From: Phormidium tenue FACHB-1050
Lineage (GTDB): Bacteria > Cyanobacteriota > Cyanobacteriia > Pseudanabaenales > Pseudanabaenaceae
DNA: 64,000 nucleotides
Direction: 5' to 3'
Assembly: GCF_014696925.1 (NCBI RefSeq)
Contig: NZ_JACJQY010000020.1
Location: 27,421-91,420, forward strand
A program made the position numbers and the translations under genes. The notes below the pieces were generated by a model. The model was not told where the DNA came from, searched no databases, and saw only the letters and a list, made by a program, of their open reading frames with translations. Shown here piece after piece: positions 60,411 to 64,000 of the stretch (positions are counted from its first letter, which is position 1; each line of letters opens with the position of its first letter).

Positions 60411-62144
60411 ATGTCCGCACCAGACTCCGAATTACCCCAAAAAGCAGGGCGAGCCGCTCAAGCTGGCGCAAGTCTAGCCACAGCCAAAATCGTAGGAAAT
60501 CTTGCCCTTGCCTCTAGTATTACGATCGCCCTACTGGTAGGGATTGTATTTTCATTAGTTACCGCCACAATCTTTATCGTCAATAGCCCCGATCCAGTTC
60601 TTGGTTTTGGCGTTGCCGTAATTGTCACAATTGTGGTAAATGCGATTATTTTCTTTGTGTCACCTTGGATCATGGACTTAACCCAAGGTTGGCTCTACCA
60701 CACACGCTGGGTGCAGATTGAAGAAATCGAACGCCTCAGCCCTGAATCAGCCCAAGCAATTCAGCGCATTTGCAGTCTCAAAAATCTAAAGCAACCGCGT
60801 CTTGGTCTTATTGACGACAATAACCCCACTGCTTTTACCTATGGTGCTTTGCCAGATAGCGCCCGTTTGGTGGTTAGTGCAGGGTTGTTCAAATATCTTG
60901 ATGATGATGAAGCTGCTACAGTTTATGCCCATGAACTTGGTCATATAGTTCATTGGGATTTTGCAGTGATGACCGTTGCTTCGACATTAGTGCAAATTAC
61001 CTATTTGCTGTATGTCACTATCCGCGAAATCGGCAGAAAAGTTAATGATGAACGTGCTGAAAATGCAGCCATGATCACGGCTTTTATTGCCTATGGGTTT
61101 TATATCGTCGGTACATATTTGCTGCTATATCTATCGCGCACTAGAGAATATTTCGCTGATCATTTTGCGGCGGAACAAACGGGTAATCCTAATGCTCTAT
61201 CCCGTGCTTTAGTCAAAATCGCCTATGGCATTGTCCAAGAGACTGAAACATCAAAGGAGCCAAGTCGATTGCTGCAAGGCACTCGCGCCCTTGGTATTTA
61301 TGATGCAACCGCAGCCGCTTCTACTGGTACTGCTTACCAAATTTCTTCTTCTCCCGAAAAAGTTGGTCGCCTATTCCTTTGGGATTTATTCAATCCTTGG
61401 GGCTGGTGGATGGAGTTAAACTCTACCCATCCCCTTACAGGTAAGCGAGTTCGCGCTCTCAGTAACTATGCTGAGCAGTTAGGGCTGGATATGGAGTTTG
61501 ATATGGGTCGGGTGGTTGCCGAAGGTAAGCAACTTGATAAGAAGCGTCTCTATGGCACTTTCTATCAAGATGTCCTGCTCTATGGTGCAGAATTTATCGC
61601 CATTGTGATTGGTTTAGCGATCGGAGCGGTTCTGGTTAAAAGCATCGGTGGTTTAAAAGCATTTATTGCCATTCCACTTCTATTACTAGGTGCTGTGATG
61701 ATCTTTAAGCGATCGGTCATGTACCCCAGTTCTAAGAACGCTCCTGCGAATGATGTGATTACGCTCATGTCTGATGCCTATGCTAGTCCTCTGCGTGGTC
61801 AACCTGTGCAATTGGAAGGAACTCTTATCGGGCGTGGGGATGCTGGTTATGTTTTTGGTTCTGATCTGAAGTTACAGGACAAAACTGGCATGATGTATCT
61901 GCTCTATGCTTCACGTTGGGGTCCTCTAGGGAATTTCTTCTTTGGCATGAAGCGCGTACAGGGCTTGATTGGAATGGAAACCACTGCAAAAGGTTGGTTC
62001 CGTCGTGGTATTGCCTCTTGGATGGATTTAGAACTTCTATCTACTACCAATGGCAACAAAGTTTCCAGTCATCCTGCTTTTTGGGGACTGTTATGGTCAA
62101 TCATCTTTTTGGTTGTAGGCGCGTTACTATTTCTTTCTAAATAG
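60411..62144 (+). CDS. Membrane M48 family zinc metalloprotease
   Basis: A 577-residue integral membrane protease (HtpX/Ste24-like group). Two N-terminal helices (ALASSITIALLVGIVFSLVT, FGVAVIVTIVVNAIIFFVS) precede the catalytic domain. The zinc motif is HELGH near residue 174, the third ligand Glu is in SRTREYFADHFAAEQTGNP near 243, and further helices lie around it (TLVQITYLLYVTI, FIAYGFYIVGTYLLLYL). The C-terminal half adds helices (FIAIVIGLAIGAVLV) and a soluble beta domain (VQLEGTLIGRGDAGYVFGSD), a longer tail than in HtpX. Likely role is membrane-protein quality control. Ends in a terminator. Confidence 0.9.
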   Translation: MSAPDSELPQKAGRAAQAGASLATAKIVGNLALASSITIALLVGIVFSLVTATIFIVNSPDPVLGFGVAVIVTIVVNAIIFFVSPWIMDLTQGWLYHTRWVQIEEIERLSPESAQAIQRICSLKNLKQPRLGLIDDNNPTAFTYGALPDSARLVVSAGLFKYLDDDEAATVYAHELGHIVHWDFAVMTVASTLVQITYLLYVTIREIGRKVNDERAENAAMITAFIAYGFYIVGTYLLLYLSRTREYFADHFAAEQTGNPNALSRALVKIAYGIVQETETSKEPSRLLQGTRALGIYDATAAASTGTAYQISSSPEKVGRLFLWDLFNPWGWWMELNSTHPLTGKRVRALSNYAEQLGLDMEFDMGRVVAEGKQLDKKRLYGTFYQDVLLYGAEFIAIVIGLAIGAVLVKSIGGLKAFIAIPLLLLGAVMIFKRSVMYPSSKNAPANDVITLMSDAYASPLRGQPVQLEGTLIGRGDAGYVFGSDLKLQDKTGMMYLLYASRWGPLGNFFFGMKRVQGLIGMETTAKGWFRRGIASWMDLELLSTTNGNKVSSHPAFWGLLWSIIFLVVGALLFLSK

Positions 62145-62160
62145 TTTTTAGCTTATACAA

Positions 62161-62200
62161 AAGCAAAAAAGAGAGGGCGATCGCCCTCTCTTTTTTGCTT
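62161..62200 (+). terminator. Terminator of the M48 gene
   Basis: AAGCAAAAAAGAGAGGGCGATCGCCCTCTCTTTTTTGCTT is a fully self-complementary stem that embeds a HIP1 core. Confidence 0.9.
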
Positions 62201-62204
62201 CGTA

Positions 62205-62227
62205 TAGCAATGTAAGTTTTACTTAAG
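62205..62227. repeat. Solo end of a subfamily A element
   Basis: TATAGCAATGTAAGTTTTACTTAAG is the left end without stem or right end. Confidence 0.7.
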
Positions 62228-62246
62228 CTTTCAATTTGACTGGTAA

Positions 62247-62372
62247 GCGATCGCTAAAGATGCAAAGGTCAATCTGCCCGAAACAACACAAGAATTTTTA
62301 CATGAAGTTGAAGAATACTTTGCCTGTGATGCCAATGAGATGGAACAATCGAACTTTACATTGTTTTGCTAG
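62247..62372 (+). pseudogene. Unidentified coding fragment
   Basis: A frame between a TAA (62244) and a TAG (62370) reads AIAKDAKVNLPETTQEFLHE, then VEEYFACDANEMEQSNFTLFC: 41 residues with protein-like composition but no start codon. Probably a relic; family not recognised. Confidence 0.35.
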
Positions 62373-62538
62373 ACCTAAATCATCTGCTGTATTCGTAAGT
62401 GTTAAGCTCCTTGCTCAAAGGTTGTATAGACGCAAAGCAACCCCGCAAAGCCTTATAATAGTAAGACACTTAGTAAGAATTGCCGATCGCACGCGGGGAA
62501 AGCAATGCCAAGCCATGCAAGGAGAATTTGATTAGCGT

Positions 62539-62607
62539 ATGACTGAAATCTTAGAAGATCGCATTATCCCCACAGACCTGCGCGGTGAAATGTCGAGATC
62601 GCGCTAA
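62539..62607 (+). pseudogene. 5' fragment of gyrA (DNA gyrase subunit A)
   Basis: ATG at 62539 encodes MTEILEDRIIPTDLRGEMSR and then SR-stop. Cyanobacterial GyrA begins with a short variable stretch followed by (D/E)RIIPTDLRxEMSxSYLEYAMSVIVGRALP. Homology ends after about 21 codons, well before the catalytic Tyr, so only the start of the gene survives. A ribosome-binding site (AAGGAGAAT) and a TATAAT at 62454-62459 precede it, so the start region of a gyrA gene was copied or left behind here. Confidence 0.7.
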
Positions 62608-62661
62608 AAATAAGTCTTGATGGCGATCGCCCCTATACCAATCAACTGCGTATTTTTATCT

Positions 62662-63081
62662 TTAACATTCCCAAGGATTGACCAGAGTTATTTGACAGTC
62701 ACAAAAATCTGTAATATTACGAGTTGCTAGTACAGCATTTTTAGAAAGAGCGATCGCTGCAATTTGAGCATCAGCTTGGGCGATCGGTTTACCAATTTGT
62801 CGCCGCAATGAGGCTAACTTTGCATATTCCAGAGCCGCCGCACTATCAAAAGTCAAAATCCGCTCTAAAAAATCTTGCTGAAACATCTGCCGCACTGCTC
62901 TCTCCATATCACTACGGCGTTTTCCTACAGGCAGTAGAGCAAGTCCGTAATACATTTCCGCCTGTGTAATTGTGGTGACAAAGACTTCTGATGAAACTTG
63001 CCGTGCAATCCAATCCATAACTGTATGATTAGGAACTGCTCTCATAAATTCTGAAAGCACATTTGTATCGAGGATAATCAT
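62662..63081 (-). CDS. PIN-domain toxin, VapC/FitB family
   Basis: A 139-residue PIN-domain ribonuclease toxin. Acidic residues are intact: IILDTNVLSEFMR (Asp near residue 4), TTITQAEMYYGLALLP (Glu), IAQADAQIAAIALS (two Asp), and ATRNITDF near the end. SEFMR...ITQAEMYYG is typical of FitB-like VapC. It probably cleaves RNA when released from its antitoxin. It overlaps the antitoxin gene by 4 bp, antitoxin first. Confidence 0.92.
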   Translation of the reverse strand: MIILDTNVLSEFMRAVPNHTVMDWIARQVSSEVFVTTITQAEMYYGLALLPVGKRRSDMERAVRQMFQQDFLERILTFDSAAALEYAKLASLRRQIGKPIAQADAQIAAIALSKNAVLATRNITDFCDCQITLVNPWEC

Positions 63082-63326
63082 ACATCCTCGAATAATGGGC
63101 GATCGCGAATCGGTTCTCTCTCAATTGATGGCAAATCAAGTCCACCTAAATTTGCGAAGCGCTGATGGATAGATTCACCAAGACTCTTTGGAGTATCTTC
63201 TTGTGCAAGAACATCTTTGAGGATTACCCGTACCTCTTCTTCCATAGAACGCCCTAACCGCGCTGCCCTAATTCGCAGTTTAGCCTTGAGAGCATCATCT
63301 AAGTTCCGAATCGTAATGTTAGCCAT
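63078..63326 (-). CDS. Ribbon-helix-helix antitoxin, FitA/VapB family
   Basis: An 82-residue antitoxin: ANITIRNLDDALKAKLRIRAARLGRSMEEEVRVILKDVL is a FitA-like Arc/RHH domain (N-terminal 40 residues), followed by an acidic tail for toxin binding (PSIEREPIRDRPLFEDV). It represses its own promoter as a complex with the toxin in this family. The ATG at 63326 (MANITI) is preferred over 63338. The pair is intact and probably functional. Confidence 0.9.
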   Translation of the reverse strand: MANITIRNLDDALKAKLRIRAARLGRSMEEEVRVILKDVLAQEDTPKSLGESIHQRFANLGGLDLPSIEREPIRDRPLFEDV

Positions 63327-63606
63327 CTTTGCAATCAATTAGTGATGTCAATGATAGCATGAGTTAGGTTGGATTAGTGGGGCAAGCAGTGCAAGGCGAT
63401 CGCTCTAAGAATATGTCATGAGCGATCAGCCTAACACTGAGATAGACTAAATTTTTTGTACTCTGAACACAGCTTTGCATGACAACATACGTTTGTAAAA
63501 GGATACTTCAAATATAAGATGTTCTTTAAGATAAGAATCTGATTTAAATTACTAAATTGTCGCAAAAGTATTATAATTAAATCATTAATTAAGTGATAGT
63601 AAAACT
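63327..63606. other. Gene-free stretch
   Basis: 280 bases with no gene, hairpin or repeat that I can support; AT-rich towards the right. Confidence 0.5.
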
Positions 63607-63759
63607 GTGTATATATCTAAGATTCATATCCAAGGATTTAGAAACTTCCAAAACAAAGAGATTCTTTTTAATGATGGGGTCAATGTTATCATCGGTCATA
63701 ACAATGCAGGTAAGATAAATCTTCGCTCATATGGGGAAGCAGGTGAAATGGCAAAATAG
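63607..63759 (+). pseudogene. 5' fragment of an AAA/OLD-type ATPase gene cut by an insertion sequence
   Basis: From a GTG at 63607 the frame reads MYISKIHIQGFRNFQNKEILF, DGVNVIIGHNNAGK and then unrelated residues to a stop. This is the N-terminus of an ABC-like AAA ATPase of the OLD/RecF type, where the Walker A box should be GxNNAGKTxLL. Homology is lost right after GK at about 63714, and transposase-associated sequence follows. The remainder of the gene, if present, lies beyond the window. Confidence 0.75.
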
Positions 63760-63793
63760 GAGGGAGTCATTTTCATGAATCGATAGAGATGCC

Positions 63794-64000
63794 ATGATCA
63801 AATTTCCCCTGACGGAATTGTTAGATGAGCAAGCCTGCTATGAATGGTTATTAGAAATTCTACATCCGAAAGGATTGTATTGTCCCAATGGACACGCAAT
63901 ACCAGTGGGACAAGCGCCACACGATCGCCAACGTACACCAATCGTCAAATACAAGTGTCGGGAATGTGGGAAAGTGTTCCATATTTTTACAGGGACAGAC
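63794..64000 (+). CDS. IS1595-like transposase, N-terminal part (partial, runs off window)
   Basis: From the ATG at 63794 the frame is open to the window edge (69 residues visible): a helical LTELLDEQACYEWLLEILHP, then a zinc-ribbon-like module (GLYCPNGHAIPV ... KYKCRECGKVFHIFTGT). This is the N-terminus of the IS1595/ISXO2 type of DDE transposases (the first Cys pair reads CPNGH rather than CPxC). The catalytic domain is outside the window. The left end of the element should lie between about 63714 and 63790. Confidence 0.8.
   Translation, partial: MIKFPLTELLDEQACYEWLLEILHPKGLYCPNGHAIPVGQAPHDRQRTPIVKYKCRECGKVFHIFTGTD

Overview
The window is chromosomal DNA from a filamentous-type cyanobacterium, most like the Pseudanabaena group (inference). 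The HIP1 octamer GCGATCGC is very frequent. Cyanobacteria-typical families are present: a Psb32/TLP18.3-like TPM protein, a Ycf39-like NmrA protein, DUF3082, DUF6825 and DUF7219 proteins, a lumenal pentapeptide protein, a CrhR-like helicase and XisI. No rRNA, tRNA or CRISPR array was found.

Layout. 1-9.5 kb: tail of a PPC-like secreted protein, an oligopeptide-binding lipoprotein, an overlapping hybrid histidine kinase and REC-GGDEF pair (c-di-GMP signalling) next to a GGDEF relic and a transposon-broken secreted protein, then GFA, IscA/HesB and aminotransferase genes. 9.8-16 kb: a 1564-residue acidic, Trp-motif-rich, membrane-anchored pentapeptide protein, a DCC thiol oxidoreductase and an aldose epimerase. 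16.7-30.7 kb: FAD and GMC oxidoreductases, aldehyde dehydrogenase, a GIDE-like protein, a zinc metalloprotease, a TPM protein and the GTPase YlqF. 31.2-34.3 kb: a FolB-RNase HI fusion followed by a decayed accessory islet (135-bp MITE with 6-bp target duplication, LOTUS-like protein, xisH relic plus xisI, eroded HigBA-type toxin-antitoxin). 34.3-41.7 kb: a FemAB-like protein, a gene-free probable RNA region, tpiA, then the str operon rpsL-rpsG-fusA-tuf. 41.7-55.1 kb: a PP2C/SpoIIE phosphatase fused to 14 WD40 repeats, a pentapeptide protein, YraN, glycosyltransferase, prolyl aminopeptidase, ABC-2 permease, AI-2E transporter, YCII, Ycf39-like, DUF6825, nucleoside transporter and rpsT. 55.2-64 kb: DUF7219, CrhR-like helicase, MFS exporter, a secreted protein, M48 protease, then a scrap heap holding a gyrA 5' fragment, a FitAB/VapBC pair and an AAA ATPase gene cut by an IS1595-like element that runs off the window.

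The strongest non-genic signal is a large population of small palindromic elements. Thirteen copies of one roughly 117-bp hairpin family (two subfamilies, A and B) have TATAG...CTATA ends and a GC-rich stem whose two arms change together between copies; one copy is chimeric and one is nested inside another palindrome. A second, roughly 100-bp family (C) has TACCAA/TTGGTA ends and a TTA target duplication, and one copy disrupts a gene whose frame is restored on paper by removing it. No transposase for either family lies in the window.

Most genes look like single transcription units closed by strong, often bidirectional hairpin terminators. Clear co-transcribed sets are the kinase/GGDEF pair, the str operon and the two toxin-antitoxin pairs.
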